Shown piece by piece: positions 35,309-47,689 of a stretch of 64,000 bases of DNA. The notes beneath the pieces are model-generated. The model made no database searches and had not been told where the DNA came from. It worked only from the letters and a program-made list of their open reading frames with translations. Within the stretch, counting starts at the first letter, position 1; every line of letters begins with the position of its first letter. The translations under genes and the position numbers were made by a program. Origin of the DNA: Pardosa pseudoannulata (taxonomy: Eukaryota > Arthropoda > Arachnida > Araneae > Lycosidae). The stretch is taken from positions 15,537,287 to 15,601,286 of the forward strand of contig CM063504.1 of NCBI GenBank assembly GCA_032207245.1, written 5' to 3'.

Positions 35309-35450
35309 CTCTAATTGTACAAGTTGCCTTTTAGAGGCGCTTAGTTCTTTCTTCTTTTTCTCTAAGAACTTTTTCACTTCCACGGAAGAGGCTGGATTAT
35401 AACACTGGGTCCAACAGGAGATTGTTTTCAACACAATTACTGCTATGACC
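35309..35450 (-). CDS. Exon 2 of the minus-strand membrane/coiled-coil gene
   Basis: On the minus strand TTTTTCTGAATTTTGCAG precedes the exon and GTAAGT follows GAG at its end, both close to consensus. The 142 bases are open only in the phase that exon 1 provides: the AT left by exon 1 plus the first G gives Met. It then reads VIAVIVLKTISCW, finishing a hydrophobic segment begun in exon 1, then TQCYNPASSVEVKKFLEKKK, KELSASK and RQLVQLE, a basic, heptad-like helix. A short N-terminal segment outside, one membrane span and a cytosolic or lumenal coiled coil is the likely shape. That resembles the N-terminal part of Get1/WRB-type ER receptors and several small single-pass proteins; I cannot choose among them. 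Intron 1 would be about 22.6 kb. A SINE-2 lies just downstream. Confidence 0.6.
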
Positions 35451-35538
35451 CTGCAAAATTCAGAAAAATTTTACTAAGAGAAAATGATATGAAACATTAA
35501 AATTAATAAAATAATAGTTTAATACATAAAAACATATA

Positions 35539-37281
35539 TACAGGGTGTTTCATATATACGATGGCGCACTGTGATTAATTAAAGTCGCCAGAAAAAGCAA
35601 GAGATACAATGTTTGGATGGATTACCTTTGTGTTTTAGTAAATATCGCCAATATTTTCGCCAAATTTGCCAAGGGGAACCCAATTCTTCAGTAGTCTCTA
35701 AAAATTTAGTTTTTGATATAATAGCCGTATAATATTCTAATACACACATAATTTCTAACGCGCAGACTTTAAATTTCCTATAATAGTATACACGGTTTAA
35801 CATTACATGCACATGCAATTTGTGTATAATTTTAGAAACATATTTAATGTGTATTGTGTTTCTGTCTAAGCATGCATATATAAGAGAGGAAGAGAAGTTA
35901 ATTGAAATGTCCTCCACCCTTCCAAATGTATTTCATTATTATCAGTCTTGACCACATCACATCTTAAAACTTGACTTAGGATGAAATTGATTCCAAAGTA
36001 ATCTTAGAGCTTGCTTTATTACAGAATGACAGAAAAAAAAGTTTGTAGTTCACAAAAATGAACTTTTATTTGTCCATTACTATACTAAAGTTGGTCAATA
36101 CTTTTAAAATTCTGACACTATTTTGTTTAGTTAAATCAATATATTCAAGCCTCTGAATGGTATGAGCTAAACAGAGGGTTAATGTACATGGTGTTTCAAA
36201 AATGACCGGTATATTTGAAAAATAAATAAAAACTAAACGGACAGCGATAAAAATGCACCGTTTATTGCAATATGCTTGAGACAACAGTAAATTTTCAGGT
36301 AGACAAAATTTCGAAAATAGTTAGAATAATCAACAACAGATGGCACTGCACATTTGAAAGATATAGAAGATAACACAGTCTGTGAGTTCGCGAATCTGTA
36401 AGTCGTGTTTCTGCTGTCAGCGTATGCTGATCACAGATTGCAAGTTTGCTTTCAAAAAATGGTTTATTCCTTAGAACAGAATACTGCATGGCGTGATACA
36501 TTTAACATGGGATTCTAATAATTTCTGAGACTACGCCATATTATTGCTGCACATGGTAGATATGTGGAAAATATAGTAGATATTTTCAGTTTGCATCGCC
36601 ATCTGTTGCGAAATATTGTAACTAATTTTGATAGTTTGTTTCCCTGAAAATTTACTGTTGTCCCAAGTATATTGCTATAAACTGTGTATTTTTATCGCTG
36701 GCGTGTGTTTTTATTTATTTTTCAAATATACCGATCATTTTTGAAACACCATGTATATTAACCCTCTGTTTATCACATACCAAGATGAAAGATAGTCAGA
36801 GGCTTGAATGTATTGATTTAACTAAACAAAATAGTGTCAGAATTTTAAAAGTATTGACCAACTTTAGTACAGTAATAGACAAATAAAAGTTAATTTTCGT
36901 GCAACTACAAACTTTTTTTTCTGTCATTCTGTAATAAAGCAACCTCTAAGATTACTTTGGAATCAATTTCATCCTAAGTCAAGTTTTAAGATGTGATGTG
37001 GTCAAGACTGATAATAATGAAATACATTTGGAAGGGTGGAGGACATTTCAATTAACTTCTCTTCCTCTCTTATATGCATGCTTAGACAGAAACACAATAC
37101 ACATTAAATATGTTTCTAAAATTATATAAAAATTGCATATGCATGTAATGATAAACCGTGTATACTATTATAGGAAAGTTAAAAGTCTGCACGTTAGAAA
37201 TTATGTGTGTATTAGAATATTATAAGACTATTATATCAAAAACTAAATCTTTAGGGACTACTGAAAAATTGGGTTCCCCTT
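35539..37281. repeat. Large inverted repeat, arms about 630 bp
   Basis: 35671-36299 is the reverse complement of 36643-37281 with few differences, around a 343-base unpaired centre. Paired landmarks include AACCCAATT, GTGTATTGTGTTTCTGTCTA, GAAATGTCCTCCACCCTTCC and CATGGTGTTTCAAAAATGA. The outer left part (35539-35670), with GGTGTTTCATATATACG, is absent on the right but occurs in the third copy at 61458-61560. The arms contain the ends of the inner element 36183-36757. Confidence 0.9.
36183..36757 (+). mobile_element. Inner DNA transposon of the palindrome
   Basis: Ends TACATGGTGTTTCAAAAATG and, reversed, the same with one or two changes lie between TTAA (36179-36182) and TTAA (36758-36761). 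The terminal inverted repeat exceeds 50 bp, continuing through AAATAAATAAAAAC. In the unpaired centre a plus-strand ATG at 36461 opens MVYSLEQNTAWRDTF then a stop, which may be the start of a decayed transposase; the family (Tc1/mariner-like is one option) is not settled. Confidence 0.55.
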
Positions 37282-37545
37282 GAATAGTTTACAAACACAA
37301 CAGCTCCAAATTAATAAAAATCAGCCATAGTGAACCATTAATGGTTTGTTATATCTAAAATTTTTAAGCATTGCGCGTTTTTAATATATAAGAAAAAAGT
37401 GACACAAGGAGAGTTGAATGCAAATAATATATAAATTATAATATAGATACAAATTCTTTGCACACGGTGAGAGAAAAAAATTTTAGGCGACCATACTCAA
37501 ACCATTATCGCCAAGTTGGCAGGGGGAACCCAATTCTTAAGTCAA
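37282..37545. repeat. Right-hand continuation of the repeat shared with 61.6 kb
   Basis: AGTTTACAAAC, AACAGCTCCAAATTA, GTGAACCATTAATGGTTTGT, CAAGGAGAGT and GAAACCCAATTCT-like words match 61640-61955. At 37284 this copy lacks about 190 bases present in the 61-kb copy. Confidence 0.85.
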
Positions 37546-38782
37546 CCCAATTTTTATATCAATAAATAAATTTTATATCGGGTAAAGCTCAATTTTTATA
37601 TCAGGTAAAATATCAATTTTATTTTGTAAACTTTATAGGTATCAGACTTCTTTAAAATTAAAAACAAGCTAAAAAATCTGTTAAGAAATTGAAAGTTTAA
37701 AAAACAAAGTATACGTTTTATTATGCTATAAAATACAATACATCGCTCTTATAATTATAATGGAGGTTAATGGAATAAAAAATAATAATTTCCTTCTATT
37801 TAACATAAAGAAAAAGTTTTTAATTTTCAAATCTAAGAAATTATTTTGTGGATGTGTCGATTTCTACTTTTTTTACTTGGTGTATGTATTTTTTGTTTAT
37901 AAAATGTGTTGCTTCGTATAACAAAACAAAACTAAATACAGTTACAATATAACAAAACAATAACAACAAACACAATATAACAGAACAATAACAATAAACA
38001 ACAGTACAATATAACAAGACTAAATAAAATATTACAAGGTTAGATTGATGACCGAAAAAGAATTTTATTCAAAAAATAAGAATTTTCAACAAAATAAGGC
38101 TGACTACAGAGTTTTAGCCTCTATTTACAAAATTAAAAAATGTCGCCCTCCAAGTTTAAAAAAAAAAAACTTACAAAAAGTGAACATGTAATATAATTAC
38201 ATTAAAGAAAAATTGATATTAAAATGTATTACACAATAAAGCTAATTTACATTTTGCGCTCTAAAATTCAGGCGGTTTTGCCTTCCTAAATTTTGCAGCT
38301 GTTTATAAAACAAGAGGTTCACCAGGGTTCTATGCTGCCGCTTAGGGGGTACGTGGTGCATCAAAATTAATTCGAAAGTGGTTGGGAAACCTTTTGAGGG
38401 TCCACTAACTATTTGACATAAAACAAAATAATTTTGATCCCTTACATTACAAAAGTTTAAAGAAATAGTAATAAATACCTTGGTAGCCATATTCTTGGCT
38501 GTTTAATCAAAACGAGGTGAAATTTTTCTTTTTTATGGTCAACACTGAGCGCATTCACAACAAACAATTTGTTCTTTACTTACTGAATATATAGAATATA
38601 CTGAATATATAGCTAGAATTTTTTTTCTTAGTGCATAGTCTCAATTCAAAGTATGACAATTTTTCAATATCATAAAAAAATCCATTACACACACACAAAA
38701 AAAAAAAATAAGTCTTATACGTACACGCGAAGTTTTGCATGCATACAGAAATACGCCAAAAAACGGATTTACGTTCCACGAT
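37546..38782. other. AT-rich DNA with an ACAATAACA simple repeat
   Basis: 37915-38035 is a loose repeat of ACAATATAACA/AACAATAACAA. No element ends or exons recognised; the GC-richer part 38240-38490 has an open minus frame without known motif. Confidence 0.5.
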
Positions 38783-40490
38783 TTTACCAGGTTTAAATTA
38801 ACTTTGTAAATACAGTAGCATATTGAAATCCACGCTTCAATATACACCAGATGAATTTAATTAAATCACTTTTATGAAAAACTATTGAACTAGGGGTAAA
38901 ATGCATAAGAAATTTCATTGTATTTTGAAAAATATATTTGTAACCACACTGTGTCTTTTAATTTACATTACAGAATTTTACCAGGTTTAAATTCACCTGG
39001 CAAATACTAGAGCATATTTAAAATCACGTTTCAATATATGCCAGATGAATTGAATTAAATCACTTTTATGAAAAACTAGGAAACTAGAGGAAAAATGCAT
39101 GTCTTTTATGTTACAATACTTTTATGAAAAACTAGGGAACTTGGGAGAAAATGCATACGCAAATTCACTGTACTTTGAAAAATATATTTGTAACCACAAT
39201 GTGTCCTTCAATTACATTAAAAAAATTTACCAGGTTTAAATTCACCTGGCAAATACTAGAGCATATTTAAAATCACGTTTCAATATATGCCAGATGAATT
39301 GAATTAAATCACTTTTATGAAAAACTAGGAAACTAGAGGAAAAATGCATGTCTTTTATGTTAAAGTACTTTTATGAAAAACTAGGGAACTTGGGAGAAAA
39401 TGCATACGCAAATTCACTGTACTTTGAAAAATATATTTGTAACCACAATGTTCTCTTCAATTACATTAAAAAAATTTACCAGGTTTAAATTTGCCTGGTA
39501 AATACTAGAGCATATTTAAATTCACGTTTCAATACATACCAGATGTATTTCATTAAACCACTTTTATGAAAAACTAGGAAACTAGAGGAAAATACTTTTA
39601 TGAAAAACTAGGGAACTTGGGAGAAAATGCATACGCAAATTCACTGTACTTTGAAAATTATATTTGTAACCACAATGTGCTCTTCAATTACGTTAAAAAA
39701 ATTTACCAGGTTTAAATTTGCCTGGTAAATACTAGAGCATATTTAAATTCACTTTTCAATACATACCAGATGTATTTCATTAAACCACTTTTATGAAAAA
39801 CTAAATGATAAAAATTGTCTTATTTTATTACAAATTTTTTATAAAAAATAGAAATAAAATGCATACTAATTTCATTGTACTTTGAAAATTATATTTGCAA
39901 CCACAATGTGCCCTTTAATTTACGTTGCAAGATTTTACCAGGTTTAAATTAGCCTGGTAAATACTGGAGCATATTTATCACTTCATATATACCATGAATT
40001 TAAATCACTTTTATGAAAAAAAAACTAGAAAAAATGCATGTCTTTTATGTTTATATATTTTATGAAAAACTAGCTTGGGAAAAAATGATAAATCATGTAC
40101 TTTGAAAAATATATTTGTAACCATTGTTTATACGTTAAAAAAATTTACCAGGTTTAAATTTGCCTGGTAAATACTAGAGCATATTTAAATTCACTTTTCA
40201 ATACATACCAGATGTATTTCATTAAACCACTTTTATGAAAAACTAGGGGGAAAATGTTTAAGTCTTATACATACAAAATTTTGCATATATACAGAAATAT
40301 GTCATAAAATGAATTAGCAATGTTTTAAGTAATTTCATTGTACTTTGAAAATTATATTTGCAACCACAATGTGCCCTTTAATTTATGTTGCAAGATTTTA
40401 CCAGGTTTAAATTAGCTTGGTAAATACTGGAGCATATTTAATTTACCCTCCAATATTTATCAGATGAATTTAAATTAAAGTATTAAAGCA
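38783..40490. repeat. Tandem array, eight units of 195-253 bp, each with a hairpin
   Basis: TTTACCAGGTTTAAATT recurs near 38785, 38980, 39229, 39478, 39705, 39937, 40147 and 40400. In nearly every unit it is followed by (C/G)CCTGG(C/T)AAATACT, so ACCAGG and CCTGGT can pair as a small hairpin. CACTTTTATGAAAAACTA, TGTACTTTGAAAA and TTTG(T/C)AACCACAATGT also recur. A single diverged unit in the opposite direction is at 48600-48860. Non-coding. Confidence 0.92.
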
Positions 40491-41389
40491 AAAATAATTA
40501 TGATATATCCTTTTATTTATTTTTATTTATTATTTGCAAAATTACATGTCTTGCATGGCAACAAAAATCATAAACCATCATGGCATAATCAGTAATTGGT
40601 AAACTATTGTTTTATAGTAGTAAACCAATTCTTCTTACTTGTAAGTTCAGCTAGTTCAAACCTTTATTTGCGTTTATAGTCATAGATCTCTATGCACCGA
40701 AAAAAATGCTAAATTTATCAACATCTTGTGACCAGTTCTGTTGTGAATATATAACTTTTTCATGGTCGAAATCGATACTTCAAAAGTTGCAGTGAATATT
40801 ATTAATGCACTTAAATTTTTAACTGTCTCGCAATGTATACTGAATATATTTCGGGGTGGGTCTTAATTCTCTGGACCCATCTTATAAATACATCCTTAAT
40901 TTTTATTATTCAAAACACTAGGTACTAATAAATTTTCAGATTTTTATACATTTTCAGTTTTATCTTGGGCATTTTCAGATTTTATTAAAAGATGATTTTA
41001 AGTACAAAAAATGTATTATTTAAATCTTAAAAAACATCAAATATTTTCATTATTCAGTAGTTTAGAAATATTTGATTCGTGGAGGGGTGGTGTCGTGGCA
41101 AAGTGTTACTATTTGAAGGGGTCCTACGGAAAAACTGCTTCGATACCACTGTTCTAAATAGAACAGGAATTTTTATTTTATATTAAATCAAAAGTAGTCG
41201 GTTGTAATGAAGACATTTTAATTTTCATAACGTACTATGTTCATTTAAATTACTGAAATATAGATAGTGCGTTGTTGATTAATTCGTATCGAACAAAAAT
41301 AAATCAAATATAAATACTTAAATCATAAGTATCGAATAAATGGCTAAACCTCATCATTAAACCGAAATTTCCGAGAATCGAGGAATATA
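40491..41389. other. AT-rich DNA, nothing recognised
   Basis: No element ends or exons seen. Confidence 0.5.
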
Positions 41390-42010
41390 TTCGGATTGAA
41401 AAGCCTCTATCTCACGGTTCGATGTCAATTAAAATTGGTTAGCTTCTTAATCGCTTGAAATCACTTGTCGGGCGCATCGATCGCCTCACAACGCCAAAAC
41501 TGCGGAAGCCCGACATTCCATCAAAGGATTACTAATCGTGTGTACCGTTGCCAAACGAAGCGCACTTAACTCGAGCAGTCAAATTATTTTGTCTGCTCGA
41601 TCGCACAGCCTCGCTTCCCGAAATAGTCCGGGAGAGTAGATTGGATGGAGGGGAGAATGACGTCATTGTTCACGCGTACCGGAACGGAGCAGGGATCTGT
41701 TTCCGTTTGCGTGTGTGTTCCTGGGGGACGACTTGACTGAAAGTGGTCAGCGAGTGTGACATTTCCGAAAAGCGCACTATCCTTGACACAGTGACGCTGT
41801 CACGTGATTTTAAGAGATTGTGAGTGGGCGTTCGTGCAAGCGAGCTCTCTAGGTAATTGTCGGTGGGATTTCCTCTTACAACGAGCCTCTACCGAGTCGT
41901 TTCGTCCGAATACATTCGGTGAATAGATTAACAGGGGTATTCTGCATTTTGGTGGGCGTCGCGACACTTTACGAGCAGGATATTGGGAGCTCCAGACCTC
42001 AAGCATAACA
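41390..42010 (+). promoter_or_regulatory. CpG-rich, promoter-like island
   Basis: GC content and CpG frequency rise sharply above the flanks with no sign of a transposon. A perfect CRE TGACGTCA lies at 41658-41665 and a TCACGTGA E-box at 41800-41807. On the plus strand a GTGAGT donor follows at 41820 (GAGATT before it), so a non-coding first exon ending at about 41819 is possible. No TATA box is evident. The 62-codon open frame inside (41548-41736) starts at TTG, not ATG, and I do not call it a gene. The island lies inside intron 1 of the minus-strand gene. It could be an alternative promoter, an enhancer, or the start of a plus-strand transcript. Confidence 0.45.
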
Positions 42011-42897
42011 ATAAATCAGGAGTTTGGCCGTTATACCCTTCGCACCGAAGTTAACACCCAGAACAGTGTGGTCGCTAATGGAATTTTAAACTTCAATTTA
42101 AGAGGAGCATCGTCCCGCTATATGATGGATTACACAGAGTGATATGTTGGTAAAAGCGTAATTAGTGTGAAAACCCCAAAAAAAATTAATCTTGCCGATA
42201 AAACCTATTATTTTCTTATATTTAGTTAGTTGATTTGTTGTAAACACTTCGGTTGGTTTTTTTTTTTTTTCGGGGGGAAAAGGGGAGGCTCAAGGACTTA
42301 AAAAAAAACTATAATCTACTGCCTAACCCTTATTTTTATCTAATGATAGCTAAATAGATATGACATTGCTTTCCGATTTGCTATAACACCCAGAACAGTA
42401 TGGTGCCTATTAGAATTTTAAACTTCGCTTTAGGAGGAGTATTATCCAATGATACGATGGATAACACAGGACGTTATACACAGATGTGCTTCTTTATCTG
42501 AAACTATGACCGGAAAAAAAAGTAAATTCTACATAAAACTGTTAGATGTACCTAGGGTGAAAACTCAAAATAAAACCTGCCGATAAAACTTAATATATAT
42601 TTATCTTTTGTTGGTTAATTTGTTTAAACACTAAGTTACTATTTTTTTTTCTGGGAAGAGGCTACTCGAGAACTAAAAAAGCAATAATTTACTGCCTAAT
42701 TCCAATTTTAATCTAATAATAGCTGAACAGATAAGGTATTCAGAGGATTGTGTTGACTAATGAAATTTTAAACTTTAATTTAGAAGGAACATCCTAATTC
42801 CAGCGATTTGATGGATTACATATGACGATATAAAAATGTACTTCTTTATGTGCTGCTATTAGCAGAAAAATAAGTTACGCTTACATAAAACTGTTAT

Positions 42898-43027
42898 GGT
42901 CGGTCTCATCAAAATCATTTAAAGGATAACCGCGATTAATCTATGTTTAAACGGAGAATTGTGTCCCACCATTGGTTGCCGCCATGGATTAATCGAGGTT
43001 ATCCGTTAAACGACGGTGAGACCGATC
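42898..43027. mobile_element. 130-bp MITE, family M, copy 1
   Basis: Inverted ends of about 40 bp (GGTCGGTCTCATC and, reversed, GATCGGTCTCACC, continuing to GGATAACC and GATTAATC). The centre has CCCACCATTGGTTGCCGCCA. Two more copies lie at 45062 and 45788. The target duplication is unclear, so I do not assign a superfamily. Confidence 0.85.
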
Positions 43028-43269
43028 TTAAAGATGTACTTAATGGGAAAACTCCAAATAAAACCTCCGGATAAATAATATTATTTGTTATCTTTAATTG
43101 GCTGATTTGTTGTAAATAATGGTTATTTTTTTCAGAGTGAAGGGAAAAGGGGTAACTCAAAGGCAAAAAAAAACTACTATCTACTGCCTAATCCCAATTT
43201 TTTTTTCTAATACTATTAGCTGAACTGATAATACGCAGCTTTTTTATTAGCTATCACACCAAAACAGTG

Positions 43270-43442
43270 GCCGAAAGATGGCCGATTGGCTAGGGTGCTG
43301 GCCTTCGGTACCAGAGTTCGTAGGTTCGAATCCCACAGTAGCATGGATATTCGGAGCCCTCCGTAATCGGCTTTAAGCTGTAGGTCCCGGTCTCATTAGC
43401 CCTCGTGTTGCAACAAGTAGACCGTAGCACTCCAAACCAAAT
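43270..43442 (+). mobile_element. SINE-1 copy, full length
   Basis: Head GATGGCCGATTGGCTAGGG, B box GTAGGTTCGAATCCCAC, body ATCGGCTTTAAGCTGTAGG and tail CCAAACCAAATC. CAAAACAGTG flanks both ends (43260-43269 and 43443-43452). Confidence 0.92.
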
Positions 43443-43805
43443 CAAAACAGTGTTTAGACTTTGGAATTTTAGTGGAATTTTAAACTTTGCTTTAGCGCCA
43501 GTGTCGTCCAGCGGCACGATGGATTACACAGGGTGATATACACAAAGATGTGCATCTTTATGTTTTGATATGAACAGAATAAATTAATATTACAGAAAAT
43601 TGTTTAAAGACGTACTTAATCCGAAAACCCAAAATAGGAATGCAGCCGATAAAACGTATTATAATCATGTTTTTAGTTGGTTGATATTTTGTGAACATAC
43701 AGATTTTTTGTTTTTTTCGGCAAGAGGCTACTCGAGAACTAAACAAAAAACTATAATATACAGCTTAATCACGATTTTGTCCTAATGATAGCCGAACAGA
43801 TAAGG

Positions 43806-43955
43806 CGTTTCTTTTCGGGTTCACATTCCGTCTGTCTAATCCCACAACGTCCATGGATCTTCGTAATCACTCGGAATCTCCTTTAAGCAATAGGTTCCGG
43901 TCAAATTAGCTCTCATGTTGCCAAAAAAAATTGATCCAGACCAAAGCTTGGACCT
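43806..43955 (+). mobile_element. SINE-1 relic
   Basis: The body (GGATCTTCGTAATCACTCGG, TTTAAGCAATAGGTTCCGGT, TTAGCTCTCATGTTGC) is recognisable; head and B box are decayed. Confidence 0.7.
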
Positions 43956-44379
43956 TACTTTATTTATTTACTAGTCCCTCCTTTGGATTAAGAAATTAAG
44001 GTTCCCAAAGTTAAAATTCAAAAATTCATTTAAGTCAAAATTAGATTTCAGAATATATTAAACTAACAAATGAAGTAAACAACTAATAACCAAATAATAA
44101 CATCCAAAATACTGACAATTTGTTTTCTTTTCTTCTCCTTACATAACATATTCTACTTATAAAATTTGAGGAATTTTGCTTAGAATCCCAGCTTTAACCT
44201 TCATTACTTTTCTTCAAGGTGCAGAAACCATTAGTCTGAAGCAATTGCTACTAATAATTTTACTTTAAAAGTGATTACGCTCTTCGACAGACGTTTAGTG
44301 TATCGTTTACGATCGGGTTTAACACTTACGTTAAACCAGGTCATAAAAGTAAGCTATTACGTAGTTTTAAAACTTGATC
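43956..44379. other. AT-rich DNA, nothing recognised
   Basis: No element ends or exons seen. Confidence 0.5.
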
Positions 44380-45440
44380 AGTGAAATTGTTTAAATCTCC
44401 CAAAATTTATAAGTGCGTTGATGGAATCCTTGTAGAAAAGAGAAATGGTCGAGATAGTCCATTCGTATTATGAATATTAATTCAATTGGTTGAGCAATTG
44501 TAATTTTAACGATGTAACTTATCTTAACAATAAAATGACCGTCCACTTTAAGGCAGGGTAAAAAACAGTCCAGATAGTCTGTTCGTATTACAAACGTTAA
44601 TTTAATTAGTGAAATTATATAAATCTGAGTGATAAAATTCATTATACTATGGAGCCATTTAGATGGGAGAACTTATTCAGCTCTCCATTTGTGTTACAAA
44701 AGTTGGTTTAATCTGCGAAATTGATTTAACTGCAGCGATAAAAGTTATCATGCGAATGTATTTTTCGAACTATTAAAAGACATTATCCCAAGTCAATAAG
44801 TACATGGTGAATAAAGTAGCAAATACAGTTTTAAATTCCTTTTCCTGCTGAAGAATACATGGATTTCTTGTGTGATAGCGATAAATTTTCAACCAATTAA
44901 AGACATTATCGTGAGTCAACCTGGACTGAAATAAATCGGTTGAAAATGTTTGACTATAACATAAGAAATAGATGCATTATTCACAAGTAAAAAGAACATA
45001 AACCAGCACATATATGTTAACGTGTGATAAGGCGTTAGGAGAGAGAGAAAAAATCACACGAGCTCACCAAATTCGTTTAAAGGTTAACCGCGTTTAACTT
45101 TAACCCATGGCGCCAACCAATGGTGGGGAAGAATTCTCCCTTTAAACAAAGATTAATCGCGATTAGCGCTAAACGAATTTTGTGAGACCGACCGTTAGTC
45201 TATTTACATAGTAAAAATTAATTTAATCAGTATTAATTTTGCAGATAAAACTCATCCTAATCTTATCATTTCATTTATGGAAGCATTTTGATGAAAAGGA
45301 AAATTGTCCATACAGTTATTTTGTTTTACAAACGTTAATTTAATCAGTAAAACTATTTTAATTTCATTGATAAATTCATCCTACCGGTGTATCTTTAAGT
45401 GAAAGTTAAAATGATCCAAATACTCTATTTGTAGCACAAA
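44380..45440. repeat. Very degenerate tandem array, period about 130 bp
   Basis: Words such as CAGATAGTC(T/C)(G/A)TTCGTATTA, CAAACGTTAATTTAATTAG/CAG, GATAAAATTCAT recur several times at irregular spacing. MITE M copy 2 interrupts it at 45062. Confidence 0.5.
45062..45192. mobile_element. 130-bp MITE, family M, copy 2
   Basis: CTCACCAAATTCGTTTAAAG and, at the far end, AAACGAATTTTGTGAGACCG pair as inverted ends; the centre CCAACCAATGGTGGGG is in the opposite direction to copy 1. The outermost left bases are eroded. Confidence 0.8.
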
Positions 45441-45787
45441 CGCGAACCTTTTAATCGTGAATGAACGGCTGAGACATCAGTCACAGTTCGAAGCATAGGT
45501 TGAAAGACTCTTTGCAGTGACTCGGTCACGGTTGAGTGTGTTTAACAGGTATAGGCGTATTCGTGTAAACAAATGAATTTGTCAACCCCGGATTGTATTC
45601 CAATTTCTCATTCATATAGAAGTCATAAGCACATTAACCGTGACGGGCAGACAATTTAGTTCCAGTGGAACGGCAGTCCATTTTATTCGTGGCGGTAAAG
45701 AAAAAAATCATGGGAAACAGAGCTGTTTATACCATTCTAGCTGTAAGTCAAAACGATCTTGAATTGAGCGTCTCTGGGTAGTATTAG

Positions 45788-45920
45788 GGACGGTCTCACC
45801 AAAGTCGCTTGATGGGTAACCGTGATTAATCTCTGTTTAAACGGAAAATTGCGTCCCACCATTGGTTGGTGCCATGGGTCAATTGCAGTTATCCTTTAAA
45901 CGTCTTTGGTGAGACCGATC
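45788..45920. mobile_element. 130-bp MITE, family M, copy 3
   Basis: GACGGTCTCACCAAAG and GGTGAGACCGATC mark the ends; the centre CCCACCATTGGTTGGTGCC matches copy 1. Confidence 0.85.
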
Positions 45921-47689
45921 TTTACTGTGTTAGGCTGCTACCATATAAGGCTATTTCACTGGCCCGTTCACCTTTGTGAAAATTATTTTGAATATATAGA
46001 GGGCGCTAGACTAGCGTGCATTTGTACTTCGATAGACACAGCACTGCACTTCTCGAATAGAGTTTCGATTACCTTTCGATGCAGAACAATTAATTACACT
46101 TTTGATTATTTTTTTCTACTCTTAGTGATGTTGTGATTAAACTGGATTGTATCTTCAATTTGAACCACCGATTATGTATAGGGTAAATCAACTTTTGTGT
46201 AAAAACCATATAGAACTCGACCCTTCGTAACTTATTCGACAATACTACAACCCTATTTAAGCATCAATGTATCTAATATTTCGCTCAAATTATAAATTGC
46301 GCATCTTGGAACTTCAGTCATAAATCATCTAAAATATACTCAACATTTAGAGATTTCAAATATCAAAGGATTATATTAAAGGATTTTTTTTCATGTTTTA
46401 GAATATTTATATAATAGCTCAATTCTATCACCGTTATTAACACCAAATTATTTTCATAATAAGAGTCTATTTCACGAACTAATAAGTACCTAGCGTTTAA
46501 GTTATATATCTTTGGAAATTAAGACGTACGTTCGTGTGCTTATGTTTATACATAACCACACGGTTTGACTAAATGAATTCAACGTGATTCTAAACTGCAT
46601 TCAGAGTATCGGGGGAGTTAAGAGGAGTATGAAGATAAACAAATTATTGAGCGTGTATCAGGTAATTCTCAGCAAAAAATAAAAAAATAAAAATAAAAAT
46701 TTACAAAAAATAAAAAAAACATATTTACCTGTCTCATAGGGTACTTTAAAATTTTGGAAAATTAAAAGTTTTACTAATTCCGTCCTGACGGGATATATGC
46801 TAGTCTGTAATAATAAAGATCATGGGAATTTTCAGTAGCCAAATTAGGAGATGTAATGTTAACATTGAGAAAACGGTAATTTGGACTTCTGGTAATTAGT
46901 CTTAACGATAGTTTTAGTAATTATTCCCAATATAAAATTTTAAAATTGCTCTTTCATTTTATTTAAAATATAATCATCTGATTAATTTAGATGAAAACAC
47001 AAATAAATATGCTAATTCAAACTTATTGTATGAACAAGTTAATTCATCAGAACTGAATACAAGAAATAATGTTGATTCAGAATAAATTATGAATCGATTA
47101 TTAATTTCAGACATATAAACATCCGATTCGTTTTACTTACTATCTTGCCTATTTATATCCATACCATCCAACGTAACTTAATACCAATTGTACAAAAATT
47201 TATTACTATTTGCACAAAGCTCTTCATAAATCATTACATCAAATATTTATGAATGATTAAGATTAATTCTCCATTATAGCGAATAAAGAGATATAAAGCA
47301 TCGAACAAATCAAACATAATTAATTTCGAATACATTTGTTTTGATTAATTTTAAGAGAAAACTCTATATTTACATTTTAACAGAATTAATCAAAGCATTA
47401 AAACAAATACATTTGAATCAAAAACGAAAGGTTGCAGTCCTTTGAAATTCAAAGAAAACGATGGGAGAGTAAGCAGCACTGTCTACTTCTACAATGGAAA
47501 TGAAATTCGATTACATTTCTTCCGAAATGAAAGGCATATAAATTGGATTACGGCACAGCGTAATTGAGTTCATTAATTTCCATTTTCAGCCAAGAATACA
47601 ATGCATCTGTGCTCGTGATTTAAGATAATGTGATAATTTAATAGCATCGAGTGAAATATGCTTATTTTCCCTATTACTGTTATTTATTT
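45921..47689. other. AT-rich DNA, nothing recognised
   Basis: No element ends or exons seen; the open frame at 45906-46136 begins inside the MITE end and has no motif. Confidence 0.5.

Larger units (their letters stand above)
42050..43805. repeat. Degenerate tandem array, units about 330-385 bp, four copies
   Basis: AACAGT(G/A)TGG, GGAATTTTAAACTT, GATGGATTACACA, TAAAACTGTTA and GATAAAACTTA-like words recur with starts near 42060, 42391, 42744 and 43445. The third unit holds the MITE at 42898 and the SINE at 43270; without them the spacing is regular. Confidence 0.75.

Noticed and set aside
18097..36610. GGCGCCATCT-type motifs (18097, 31111, 36597) as insulator sites
   Set aside because: The motif is short and common in repeats; spacing and context give no support.
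38783..40490. CRISPR-like array
   Set aside because: Units of 195-253 bp are repeated whole, with no short repeat and unique spacers, in eukaryotic DNA.
41548..41736. 62-codon frame in the CpG island
   Set aside because: It begins at TTG, has no ATG near its start, and is better explained by high GC content reducing stops.
44391..44642. 83-codon minus frame with repeated peptide words
   Set aside because: It follows the degenerate 130-bp array and repeats with it.
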